Assembly (NCBI RefSeq): GCF_900044055.2
Contig: NZ_FCOX02000042.1
Coordinates: 1-64,000 of the forward strand
Length of the DNA stretch: 64,000 bases
Direction: 5' to 3'
Origin: Caballeronia calidae
GTDB taxonomy: Bacteria; Pseudomonadota; Gammaproteobacteria; Burkholderiales; Burkholderiaceae
Shown: in pieces, positions 53,221 to 61,498 of the stretch
How positions within the stretch are numbered: position 1 is the first letter of the stretch
Layout of the letters: every line of letters begins with the position of its first letter
Program-made: the position numbers and the translations under genes
The notes under the pieces: generated by a model
Seen by the model: the letters and a program-made list of their open reading frames with translations, nothing else
What the model was told of the DNA's origin: nothing
Database searches by the model: none

Positions 53221-54687
53221 TCAGGCGTAAGGCGTGAGCGAGCCGGGTTCCGGCGGTTCGCGACGTTCCTGTCCTTGCGCGAGACCGGATGCGTGCGACA
53301 TGTCCGCCGGCAGAATCTCCGACAGCGACGCGTCTTGCGGACGCATCTCGGGCGGCGCGCCATAAAACGGATATCGATGCTGCGGCGTGTGCCCGGCCGC
53401 TTCGGCGTCGCGCATGTGCATCGCGTGCGAGATGCGCGCATACGACGCGACCACCAGACCCAGCGCGACGCCGAACACGAGCCCGGAGAAGCGGTTGCCG
53501 AGCGGATTGCCGCCGATGGTCGTCGCGGGCAGCGCAGCCAGCACGAAGAGCGCGCGCCCGAGCACCGGCAGATGGAGCGTGTCGGCCGCGCGGAGCCGCC
53601 ACGCGCGATAGGCCATCGAGCCGCGCCAGAGCGCCCACAGAATTGCGATCGGCATCGCGAAACCGAACAGCACGCCGCCCGCGAACAACTGATACACCCA
53701 GAAATCGCGCCCGGCGCCCCATAGCCTGACCGCGGAGAAATCCGTGCTGCTGATCTGGCCGGCGAGATCGGGCAGATACGACGGCGCATAGCGATAGTCG
53801 TGTCCATAGCCCTTGCCGACGGCGATGGACAACGGCGATGACATCGTCTGATCGTACTGGTCCTTCATCTGCGCGAGACGCGTGACCGTGGCCGGGTCGC
53901 GGCCGGCCGGTACGTCCTTCACGAACGACAGGCGCTCTATCAAGTGCTCGGCGACCGACGGGAAGAGCGCGGCCGATGCGGCTGTCATCGCGCCGAGCAG
54001 CGTCAGGATCATCAATGCGCGCAGGCCCGCGCCGAAGAGCGGCTTGATCGACGGCGCGGCGAGCCACGCCGCGTACACGAACAGCAGCACGGTGCCGGCG
54101 AGCAGCGTGCGCGTCCCGTCGAACAGTTCGATGACGATGGTCGCGAGAAAGAGCAGCACGGCGGTGCCGGCGATTCGCTTCGCGAAGACGATTTCGTGAA
54201 GCAGCAGCCCTTGCAGGCACAGGAATGTGACCGGCACGCTTCTCAGGCTCGCGTTATCCAGCCCGCCGCTCATCGCGATGCCGATGCCCAGGCTGAACGC
54301 GAGCGATGCAATCATCGACCAGTACATCGCGCGCTCGATCTGCTCCAGCCGTTGCGGATCCCACGGACGGCAGCCGACGAAGAAGCCGAGCAGCATCAGT
54401 ACGAACGGCAGGATCACGCGCGTGTAGTTGCCCGGGTCGTTGCCTTGCAGCAGGTGCGTGGCGACGCTGCCGAGCATCGTGAGCAGAAAGAGCGACGTGA
54501 CGAACGTGCGCATGCGCGAACGGCGCGCGAAACGCGGCGCGATCAGAAGCATCGCGCAGGCCGCGCCCATCGCAGTCACGCTGAGCAGAATCTCGATGAT
54601 CTTGCTGGCCGTCTCCGCGCCCTTGAAATCGAAGGCGAGCGGGAGCAGGCAGAGCCAGATCCAGACGACGGCGAACTTGTTGCGCAT
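53221..54687 (-). CDS. Wzy-like O-antigen/exopolysaccharide polymerase
   Basis: The 488-residue protein has about 10-12 membrane helices and a large loop (about 240-330) containing DPATVTRLAQMKDQYDQTMS and VGKGYGHDYRYAPSYL. This loop text, with helices either side, is the general O-antigen ligase/polymerase (Wzy_C-like) pattern. In a Wzx/Wzy locus it is the likely polymerase of the exopolysaccharide. The C-terminal 80 residues are hydrophilic. ATG 54687 (GGGGG upstream) was chosen; the frame is open further but without membrane features. Confidence 0.7.
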   Translation of the reverse strand: MRNKFAVVWIWLCLLPLAFDFKGAETASKIIEILLSVTAMGAACAMLLIAPRFARRSRMRTFVTSLFLLTMLGSVATHLLQGNDPGNYTRVILPFVLMLLGFFVGCRPWDPQRLEQIERAMYWSMIASLAFSLGIGIAMSGGLDNASLRSVPVTFLCLQGLLLHEIVFAKRIAGTAVLLFLATIVIELFDGTRTLLAGTVLLFVYAAWLAAPSIKPLFGAGLRALMILTLLGAMTAASAALFPSVAEHLIERLSFVKDVPAGRDPATVTRLAQMKDQYDQTMSSPLSIAVGKGYGHDYRYAPSYLPDLAGQISSTDFSAVRLWGAGRDFWVYQLFAGGVLFGFAMPIAILWALWRGSMAYRAWRLRAADTLHLPVLGRALFVLAALPATTIGGNPLGNRFSGLVFGVALGLVVASYARISHAMHMRDAEAAGHTPQHRYPFYGAPPEMRPQDASLSEILPADMSHASGLAQGQERREPPEPGSLTPYA

Positions 54688-55452
54688 GACGCCCCCGGAT
54701 ACCCCGTATTTTTTCGGCGAATATATCAGCGGCCCCGGGTGCGCGCTTTTGCTGCGGCGTTTCGCGACTAGCCTTCGGCGCGAATGGACGGATGCGATTG
54801 TGGGCTGCGCCACGCTTCGTGTGGAGCGCTTCATCGATGCGTTGCGGCGAAGGCGCGCGCGCTTCGCCCTGTCCGCAAAGCACGGGATTCTGGCGGGCCG
54901 CCGCGGGTGGATCGACCGAAGATTGCATGGCCGGAAACCGCATTCCGGTGAGACCAACCAACATGCGCGATGCGCGTGCGCGCGCCGATACGAGGTATCC
55001 CGCTGTTTCGGGAAAGCAGGCCCACGAGGACGCCCGGCTCCGGCCGTGCGAGCCACACGACAACGAACGACCCTCGCAGAAGGGAAACGGCATGGGCTTG
55101 TTCGGCGCGACACGCATGCAAGGCCCCGATCGATCGATCACGTCGATTTCATCCGGGGACTCGCCATCATCGCCGAGGTGAGCGGTTGTCACGCTCGGGT
55201 TTCATTCCTGTCGCCGCGTCACTCGATGCGGGCGCGCGCGTGATTCTTCGCGTATCGAATGCGTTCTTGCCGCAAGGCATCTCGCGTCGTTTCTTCGCCA
55301 ACCCCACGTTTTTTCTTTCGGCTTCGCATTAGCCATTCGGACGAGGTGCATGGAGACCGCCGCGTGCCCGATGATAGACTTCATCGCTTAAACGCAAAGG
55401 ATGACGAACTATCCGCTGCGAGCAATGACTTGCTGATGGAGGGCAAACGATT
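54688..55452. other. No supported gene (765 bp)
   Basis: Frames at 54428-55243 (+) and on the minus strand are fortuitous. An AT-rich patch just upstream of the Wzy-like gene (54700-54730) may be its promoter. No HTH antitoxin gene, which often precedes ImmA-like genes, is visible. Confidence 0.45.
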
Positions 55453-55923
55453 ATGCCGAGAATGGCGGCGCGGTACATGCTCTCGGAGCATTGGGATGGA
55501 AATCTGCCGGTCGATCCGTTTGCGATTGCGAGGGCCGCGAATGTGGTCGTGGAGCATGATCCGGAGATGGAGCGAAGGGAACTTGGGCGCTTCGAGCTTA
55601 TAGACGGGCGGCCGCATATTTACACGAATTCGACTGAGCCGGAGTCGCGTATGAGGTTCGTCGTTGCTAACGAATTGGGGCACTTCGCGTTGAAGCATGG
55701 CAGGCGCTTCGTCGATACTTCGCGTCAATTCGCGCCCGTGCAACTGGACGAGATCGAGAATCAGGCTAACCGCTTTGCGCTCGAATTGTTGATTCCAGGC
55801 TTCGCGGTCAACATTCTGATCGAAAAGCAGAACGTCACTGACTTTATCCGGCTGACGGAAGCATTCGCGGTGTCACAACTCGCGATGAAGCTACGACTAA
55901 AAAAACTTGGATGGATTTATTGA
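55453..55923 (+). CDS. ImmA/IrrE-like protein with altered HExxH
   Basis: The 156-residue protein has the fold pattern of ImmA/IrrE metallopeptidases: LPVDPFAIARAANVVV near 18-33, then SRMRFVVANELGHFALKHGR at 66-84, and EIENQANRFALELLIPGF near 100-118, matching the family's 'E..An.FAaeLLmP'. The zinc motif reads N73-E74-L-G-H77 where the family has HExxH, so the first His ligand is replaced by Asn. Activity may be lost or altered. It overlaps the next gene by 13 bases, suggesting a functional pair. No HTH partner is nearby. Confidence 0.8.
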   Translation: MPRMAARYMLSEHWDGNLPVDPFAIARAANVVVEHDPEMERRELGRFELIDGRPHIYTNSTEPESRMRFVVANELGHFALKHGRRFVDTSRQFAPVQLDEIENQANRFALELLIPGFAVNILIEKQNVTDFIRLTEAFAVSQLAMKLRLKKLGWIY

Positions 55924-56387
55924 GCATGGACGCGAAAGAGAAGAACTCAGCGTCAGAACGGGACGACGCATCGGATCTGTCGATAGTGGCCGAGCGCGAA
56001 CAGCATGCGGCCCATCCGACGCTCATCGAGGAGGATATCGCCGATCGAAAGCAGTATCGTCAACTCAGGCAGTATGCTTTCTTCGGCGTGGCGGGAATCA
56101 TCGCGACGCTGACGATATGGTTCGTCGTCTGGACCGGTTCCTTCGGTATGCGGCTGTTCTACAGCACGTACAAGGCCGATCCCGGCACGAGCGGCCTGCT
56201 TCTCACGCCGATCATCGTGATCGCGGCGCTGGTCGCGGTGCCCTTGCTCGCGCTGATCCGCTTCGTGTTCCGCGAGAGCAGCCGCATCGAAGACGACAAA
56301 AACGACCTGACGATATGGCAATTGCTCGTCAAGGAACTGTCCGACGTGCTCAAGACCTACCTCGGCCGAATCAAGGCCGCCGCATAA
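55911..56387 (+). CDS. Hypothetical membrane protein with two transmembrane helices
   Basis: The 158-residue protein has a hydrophilic, charged N-terminus (about 1-50), TM1 at about 57-80 (AFFGVAGIIATLTIWFVVW), TM2 at about 97-118 (LLLTPIIVIAALVAVPLL), and a charged C-terminal helix (LTIWQLLVKELSDVLKTYLG). No family recognised. It overlaps the ImmA-like gene and is probably co-translated. The next in-frame ATG at 55926 is another start candidate. Confidence 0.7.
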   Translation: MDLLSMDAKEKNSASERDDASDLSIVAEREQHAAHPTLIEEDIADRKQYRQLRQYAFFGVAGIIATLTIWFVVWTGSFGMRLFYSTYKADPGTSGLLLTPIIVIAALVAVPLLALIRFVFRESSRIEDDKNDLTIWQLLVKELSDVLKTYLGRIKAAA

Positions 56388-56431
56388 TAGCGGGCGATCC
56401 ACCTCGCAGCCCAACTCGAAAGGAGACTTCT

Positions 56432-57127
56432 GTGTCCGACATGCTCAGCATCTCAACGCCCGACGGCAATTTCGACGCCTATGTCGCTTATCCCGCGCAG
56501 ACGCCCGCGCCCGCCGTGGTCGTCATCCAGGAGATATTCGGCATCAACGCCGACATGCGCGAAACCTGCGACGAGTACGCGCGCCAGGGCTATGTCGCGC
56601 TGTGCCCCGACCTGTTCTGGCGGCTCGAGCCGAACGTCGAGCTCACCGACAAGACCGAAGCCGAATGGCAGCAGGCGATGAAGTATTACACCGCGTTCGA
56701 CGTGAACACGGGCGTCGAGGACATCGCGGCGACCATCGGCTTCGCGCGCGGTCTGTCGCAGGTGAAGGGCAAAATCGGCTCGGTCGGCTTCTGTCTGGGC
56801 GGCTTGCTGTCCTTTCTGACGGCCGCCCGCACCGATGTCGATGCATCGGTTTCCTACTACGGCGGCGGCACGGACCAGCATCTCGTCGAACTGCCGAAGA
56901 TCAAGGTGCCGCTCATGCTGCACCTCGCGGAAGAAGACGAGTTCATTCCTGCCGACGCGCGCAATCGCGTGCTCGCGGCGGTGCAGGGGCACGCGAACGT
57001 GGAGGCGTTCACGTATCCGGGCTGCCATCACGCGTTCGCGCGCAACCAGGGCGTACATTACGATGCGGCCGCCGCGCAACTCGCCAACGGCCGCACCGCC
57101 GAGTTCTTCAGGAAGCACCTGACGTAA
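56432..57127 (+). CDS. Dienelactone hydrolase family protein
   Basis: The 231-residue alpha/beta hydrolase has the DLH triad: C121 in GFCLGG, D169 in AEEDEFIP and H200 in CHHAFARN, with E36 in VIQEIFGIN. GTG 56432 with AGGAG 7 bases upstream is the start; ATG 56441 is a weaker alternative. The large upstream extension of the frame is shadow. Dienelactone hydrolase opens dienelactone in chlorocatechol breakdown, but this general family is widespread and the substrate here is unknown. A hairpin follows the stop. Confidence 0.92.
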   Translation: MSDMLSISTPDGNFDAYVAYPAQTPAPAVVVIQEIFGINADMRETCDEYARQGYVALCPDLFWRLEPNVELTDKTEAEWQQAMKYYTAFDVNTGVEDIAATIGFARGLSQVKGKIGSVGFCLGGLLSFLTAARTDVDASVSYYGGGTDQHLVELPKIKVPLMLHLAEEDEFIPADARNRVLAAVQGHANVEAFTYPGCHHAFARNQGVHYDAAAAQLANGRTAEFFRKHLT

Positions 57128-57137
57128 CGTGCAAATG

Positions 57138-57167
57138 AAAACGCCGCCCGAAAGAGGGCGGCGTTTG
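57138..57167. terminator. Bidirectional terminator hairpin
   Basis: An 11-bp stem AAACGCCGCCC/GGGCGGCGTTT with a GAAAGA loop lies between the convergent dienelactone hydrolase and WecA-like genes. A and T runs flank both sides. Confidence 0.85.
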
Positions 57168-57183
57168 CGTCATTCAAAAAGAA

Positions 57184-58293
57184 TCACTTCTTCACCGTGT
57201 GCGGGCGGCGAACCACCAGCCAGCGCGGCGCCTTGAAGCGCACGATGCTCATGTAGAGCCACACGTAAGTCGCCGCGAACACCACGACGAAGCAGAACAG
57301 ATGCAGCGTGTGCCGCCAGAAGAGCGTGGCGGGAATCACCGCGATGAGGCACAGCAGCCACAGATATGGCGACGTGAGCGAATTGCGCCGCGTGAGTTCG
57401 TGCGCGTTCTTCGCGCCGACGGCCCAGCGCATCAGGCGCTTGTAGACGAGCATATGCAGATGCACGCCGTCCGGAATGCCGGGCGAGATGCCGCGAATGA
57501 ATTTCTTCCGATAGATCGAAAAGCACGTCTCGAAGATCGGATACATGAAGAGCAGCACGGGATACCACGCGGAGACGTCGCGGTTGCGCATCACGAGCAG
57601 GATCGACAGCTCGCCCAGCATGAAGCCGACGAAGTACGCACCGCCGTCGCCGAGAAAGATCAGCCCGGCGGGAAAGTTCCAGATGAAGAAGCCCATCACC
57701 GCGCCCATCATGATGAGCGAGCCCGACAGCACGACCGGATCGTGCACCTGGAACGCCACGTAGGCGAGCGAGGCGAACATCATGAAGCTGACCATGGACG
57801 CCAGGCCGTTGAAGCCGTCGATGATATTCACCGCGTTCGCCAGCGCCGCGACGGCGATCACCGTCACCGCGCACGAAATGACCGCGTAGGACAGCAGGAA
57901 ATCGAGCGGCGGCACGCTGATGCGCGTGACCGCGATATCGAGGAACGCGTAGGCGAGGCCCGCGGCCGCCATCGTGCAGATGAGGCGTGCGAGCGGCGAG
58001 ACGCGCTTGGTCAGGTCTTCGATGAGCCCGGAGAGAAACGCCGGCAGCCCGCACGCGACGATGCCGAGAATCCCGCCCGACACGGCCGGATAGCTCCATC
58101 GCAGCTGCACGGCCGATGCGGTCAGCCCGCAAATGATGCCGACGCCGCCGATGCGCGGGACGGGCCGCGCGTGAAACTTCTGCACGCCGGCGAGATCGGT
58201 GTCGCCGAGCACGCCTTCCTGCAGGTGTGCGAAGCGCACGATCAACAAGGTCACGAGCAGCGAGACCAGAAAAGCAAGCGCGAAACTAAGCAT
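57184..58293 (-). CDS. WecA/MraY-type polyprenyl-phosphate glycosyl-1-phosphate transferase
   Basis: The 369-residue membrane protein has about 11 helices, HARPVPRIGGVGI near 41-53, SGLIEDLTKR (acidic pair replaced in part: ED), NAVNIIDGFNGLASM, LIFLGDGGAYFVGF and DGVHLHMLVYKRLMRW. The NIIDGFNGL and HLHMLVYKR motifs are typical of the WecA subgroup. It would initiate a lipid-linked glycan, in addition to the WcaJ-type enzyme at 47212. The frame starts at ATG 58293 with a normal hydrophobic N-terminus. It is the last gene of a minus-strand run starting at Wzx. Confidence 0.9.
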   Translation of the reverse strand: MLSFALAFLVSLLVTLLIVRFAHLQEGVLGDTDLAGVQKFHARPVPRIGGVGIICGLTASAVQLRWSYPAVSGGILGIVACGLPAFLSGLIEDLTKRVSPLARLICTMAAAGLAYAFLDIAVTRISVPPLDFLLSYAVISCAVTVIAVAALANAVNIIDGFNGLASMVSFMMFASLAYVAFQVHDPVVLSGSLIMMGAVMGFFIWNFPAGLIFLGDGGAYFVGFMLGELSILLVMRNRDVSAWYPVLLFMYPIFETCFSIYRKKFIRGISPGIPDGVHLHMLVYKRLMRWAVGAKNAHELTRRNSLTSPYLWLLCLIAVIPATLFWRHTLHLFCFVVVFAATYVWLYMSIVRFKAPRWLVVRRPHTVKK

Positions 58294-58372
58294 GAAATAG
58301 AACCGGTCGAGAGAAGCAGCCCCGCGTCGCGCTCATATCTAAGCAAAAGCCGGCGCGGGGCGCAGCGAGACT

Positions 58373-59422
58373 TTACGCGAATCCCTTCGGATTCTGCGAC
58401 TGCCAGCGCCAGTGATCCGCGCACATGCGTTCGATGCCATGTTCCGCGCGCCAGCCGATCAGTTCCGCAGCGGCGGCCGGATCGGCGTAGCAGGCAGCGA
58501 CATCGCCCGGGCGGCGGGGCACCAGCTCGTACGGCACGGTTTTGCCCGATGCGGCTTCGAAGGCCTTCACGACATCGAGCACGCTGTAGCCTTGCCCCGT
58601 GCCGAGATTCACGACGAAGCTGCGGTCGAGCGTCTTCAGCGCGTCGATGGCGGCGATATGCCCGCGCGCCAGATCCACGACGTGAATGTAATCGCGCACG
58701 CCGGTGCCGTCGTGCGTATCGTAATCGCTGCCGAAGACGCGCAGGCGCTCCAGCTTGCCGACGGCCACCTGCGCGACATACGGCATCAGGTTGTTCGGAA
58801 TGCCCGCCGGATCTTCGCCGATCAGCCCGCTCTCATGCGCGCCGACCGGGTTGAAATAGCGCAGCGTCGCGATGCGCCACGACGGATCGGAGACTTCGAG
58901 ATCGCGGAGAATCTGCTCGGCGATGAGCTTCGACTGGCCGTAGGGGTTGGTCGCCGAGAGCGGGAAGGATTCGTCGATCGGCACGCTCTTCGGCACGCCG
59001 TACACCGTCGCGGACGAGCTGAACACGAAGTTGCGCACGTTGCGCTCTTTCATCACCTTGAGCACGGCGAGCAGGCTGCCGATGTTGTTGCCGTAGTACT
59101 CGACCGGTTTCGCGACCGACTCTCCCACGGCTTTCAGCGCCGCGAAGTGGATCGCGCCGGTGATGTCGTGCGCGTCGAAGATGCGGTTGAGCGCGGCTTC
59201 GTCGCGCGCGTCGGCTTCATACAGTGCCACGCGCTTGCCGGTGATGCGCTCGACGCGCTTCGTCGACTCCGCGCGGCTGTTGACCAGGTTGTCGATGACC
59301 ACGACGCCGTAGCCCGCATCGAGCAGTTCGACGCACGTGTGCGAACCGATGAAGCCCGCTCCGCCTGTCACGAGAATCGTGCCTTTCGTCGCCTGAACCT
59401 GCGACTGTGTGCCATTCGTCAT
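58373..59422 (-). CDS. galE: UDP-glucose 4-epimerase
   Basis: The 349-residue extended SDR has ILVTGGAGFIGSHTCVELLD (NAD-binding), HFAALKAVGESVAKPVEYY, SSSATVYG and NPYGQSKLIAEQIL (YxxxK), then FNPVGAHESGLIGEDP. It interconverts UDP-glucose and UDP-galactose. It begins with a short non-conserved leader; ATG 59422 is the only early start. It lies 79 bases upstream of the WecA-like gene and 21 bases downstream of a GT4 gene. UDP-galactose is probably a building block of the exopolysaccharide. Confidence 0.96.
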   Translation of the reverse strand: MTNGTQSQVQATKGTILVTGGAGFIGSHTCVELLDAGYGVVVIDNLVNSRAESTKRVERITGKRVALYEADARDEAALNRIFDAHDITGAIHFAALKAVGESVAKPVEYYGNNIGSLLAVLKVMKERNVRNFVFSSSATVYGVPKSVPIDESFPLSATNPYGQSKLIAEQILRDLEVSDPSWRIATLRYFNPVGAHESGLIGEDPAGIPNNLMPYVAQVAVGKLERLRVFGSDYDTHDGTGVRDYIHVVDLARGHIAAIDALKTLDRSFVVNLGTGQGYSVLDVVKAFEAASGKTVPYELVPRRPGDVAACYADPAAAAELIGWRAEHGIERMCADHWRWQSQNPKGFA

Positions 59423-59443
59423 GTGCTCTCCCAGTGAGTCGAA

Positions 59444-60583
59444 TCAGAGTGAAATGCCGGTAATGGCATGTATTGTGCCCTTGTAGCGTTCGACGACATT
59501 TTTTTCGTCGAATTCGCGGGCGACTTTTTCGCGGCCGCGCCGCGCCATCGCTTCGCGCTCCGCGATGGGCAGCGTCAGCATGCGCTCGAGCGCCTCGGCG
59601 AGGCTGTCGGCGCTCTTCACCTCGCAGAGCAGGCCGTTTTCGCCGTGCTCGACCACCTCGCGGCAGCCGGGCACATCGGTGGCGACGATCGGGCGGCCCA
59701 TCGCCGAGGCTTCCATCAGCGTGCGCGGCACGCCTTCGCGATATGAGGGCAGCACGACGCAATCCGCCGCGGCCACGAGCGGCCGCACGTCGTTCGCTTC
59801 GCCCAGATATTCGACGATATTGTCCGTTTCCCACTTCTGCACGTCGGTGCGGCTGATCGCGCTGGGATTGTCGACGCCGACCGGCCCGAGCAATTGAAAA
59901 CGCGCGTGCGGAAATTTAGCGCGGATTCTGCGCGCGGCTTCCACATATTCCGCCACGCCTTTATCCCACAGAAGCCGGCCGATCAGGATGAACACGAAAT
60001 CCTCGCGTGCGGGCAGCGGCTCGAACGCGAATTCATCCAGATCGACGCCTTCGCCGTGCAGACGCCGCGCGCGATCCGGATGCGCGAGCAGATTCTCGTG
60101 CAGAAACGCTTCGTGATCGTCGCGGTTCAGGAACCACACTTCGCGCGGAAAGCGGAACGCGAAACGGTACAGCCGCTTCGCGACCTGCGCCGTGCGGCTC
60201 TTCTGGATGAACACGTAGCCGAGGCCGGTCGTCACCGCGATCGACGGCACGCGCGCGAGCATCGCGGCGAGCGAGCCGTAGATGTTCGGCTTGATCGTGT
60301 AGTGAAACACGATATGCGGGCGCGTTTCGCGATATTCGCGATAAAGCGCGGCGAGCGTCTTCAGGTCCTGACGCGGGTCCGTTCCCTTCGATGCCACCGG
60401 CAGCTCGACGCAGCGGCAGCCCATTTCCGTGAGCGGCTCGAAGGTGCGGTCGCGCGGCGCGATGATCGTCACTTGCGCGCCGCGCGCGGTCAGCATGCGC
60501 AGCACGCCGCGCCGGTAGGTGTAGATCGCCCACGCCGTGTTGCAGACGAGGGCGATGCGAAGACTCGACTTTTCTTTCGTCAT
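59444..60583 (-). CDS. Family-4 (GT-B) glycosyltransferase
   Basis: The 379-residue protein has an N-terminal domain reading LRIALVCNTAWAIYTYRRGV and a C-terminal donor domain with FVFILIGRLLWDKGVAEYVE, LGEANDVRPLVAAADCVVLP, SYREGVPRTLMEASAMGRPI (E(x7)E signature) and VATDVPGC. A retaining GT1/GT4-family enzyme for the exopolysaccharide repeat unit. ATG 60583 (MTKEKSSLRIAL) starts just before the first strand; the longer frame from 60649 adds a non-conserved leader. Donor sugar not predictable; GalE next door makes galactose plausible. Confidence 0.92.
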   Translation of the reverse strand: MTKEKSSLRIALVCNTAWAIYTYRRGVLRMLTARGAQVTIIAPRDRTFEPLTEMGCRCVELPVASKGTDPRQDLKTLAALYREYRETRPHIVFHYTIKPNIYGSLAAMLARVPSIAVTTGLGYVFIQKSRTAQVAKRLYRFAFRFPREVWFLNRDDHEAFLHENLLAHPDRARRLHGEGVDLDEFAFEPLPAREDFVFILIGRLLWDKGVAEYVEAARRIRAKFPHARFQLLGPVGVDNPSAISRTDVQKWETDNIVEYLGEANDVRPLVAAADCVVLPSYREGVPRTLMEASAMGRPIVATDVPGCREVVEHGENGLLCEVKSADSLAEALERMLTLPIAEREAMARRGREKVAREFDEKNVVERYKGTIHAITGISL

Positions 60584-60691
60584 CCGGAAGTCACGGTTCG
60601 ACGGCATCGATCGCGCTGCATGCTTCACGCGGATTCGCCGTGCGCTCAACGTAGCGCAAAACTAAACAAAAAGAATTCGACACAATCATCG

Positions 60692-61498
60692 TTACGCGGA
60701 AGAGGCGGTTTTCAGCAACTTCGCCTTCAGACTGCGCAACGCGCGATACGGCAGCACCAGGTGCGCGATGCTCTTCGCGATGCCCGCCCAGTCGAGCGGA
60801 TTCGTCACGCGCAAATGACGCAGTTGCAGGCGCAGCGTCGACATGACCTGCGCGCGCCGCTTCGTCGCGCTGATGCCGCCTTCGTTCAGCTCGTAGAAAA
60901 GGCCGAACTCGGGCAGGTTCGCGCCGTCATGACGCTGCAACAATCGGAGGATCAGATCGAGATCCTCGGCGGCGCGATACTGCGCGCGATAGTTGCCCGC
61001 TTCGATCACGGCATCGACGCGCAGCATCAGCGACGGATGCGTGAAGCAGGTGCGCGCAAGCATCATGCGGCGGATCGCGGCGGGTTCGGCTGGCGGCGTC
61101 AGATCGAAGAGCGGCGCGCCTTGCGTCGATACGACGTGCGTCCACATGCCCAGCACGGCGACGCGCGGATGCGCCTCCATGTACGCGCGCTGCTTCGCGA
61201 GGCGGCCGGGCGTCGCGAGATCGCCCGCGTCGATGCGCGCCGCGTAGCGCACGCCGCGCGCCGCAAGTTCGGTGATGCCCGCTTCGAGCGCGCGCTCGAT
61301 GCCGCCGTTCTTCGGCATGCGCAGGATGTCGATGTGCATGCCGTCGATGACGGGCGCGACGATTGGCGGCGTGCTGCCGTCATCGACGATCAGCACGTGC
61401 ACCGCCGACGTTTCCCTGAACGACGCGAGCGTGCGTTCGACATCGGCCTGGCCGTTGAACGCGGGCATCAACACAGCGATGTCGGATAGATCACTCAT
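60692..61498 (-). CDS. Family-2 glycosyltransferase
   Basis: The 268-residue GT-A protein has IAVLMPAFNGQADVERTLAS, HVLIVDDGSTPP, then NGGIERALEAGI and YAARIDAGDLATPGRLAKQ (RxDAGD motif, DxD-like), CFTHPSLMLRVD and a C-terminal helix pair. It overlaps the Wzx gene by ATGA and is followed after 108 bases by the GT4 gene. Together they supply two transferases for the repeat unit. Other transferases for the unit must lie outside the window or be shared. Confidence 0.92.
   Translation of the reverse strand: MSDLSDIAVLMPAFNGQADVERTLASFRETSAVHVLIVDDGSTPPIVAPVIDGMHIDILRMPKNGGIERALEAGITELAARGVRYAARIDAGDLATPGRLAKQRAYMEAHPRVAVLGMWTHVVSTQGAPLFDLTPPAEPAAIRRMMLARTCFTHPSLMLRVDAVIEAGNYRAQYRAAEDLDLILRLLQRHDGANLPEFGLFYELNEGGISATKRRAQVMSTLRLQLRHLRVTNPLDWAGIAKSIAHLVLPYRALRSLKAKLLKTASSA

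Noticed and set aside
54428..55243. 271-codon plus-strand frame antisense to the Wzy-like gene start
   Set aside because: No domain and no ribosome site; it overlaps the membrane protein gene and intergenic DNA.
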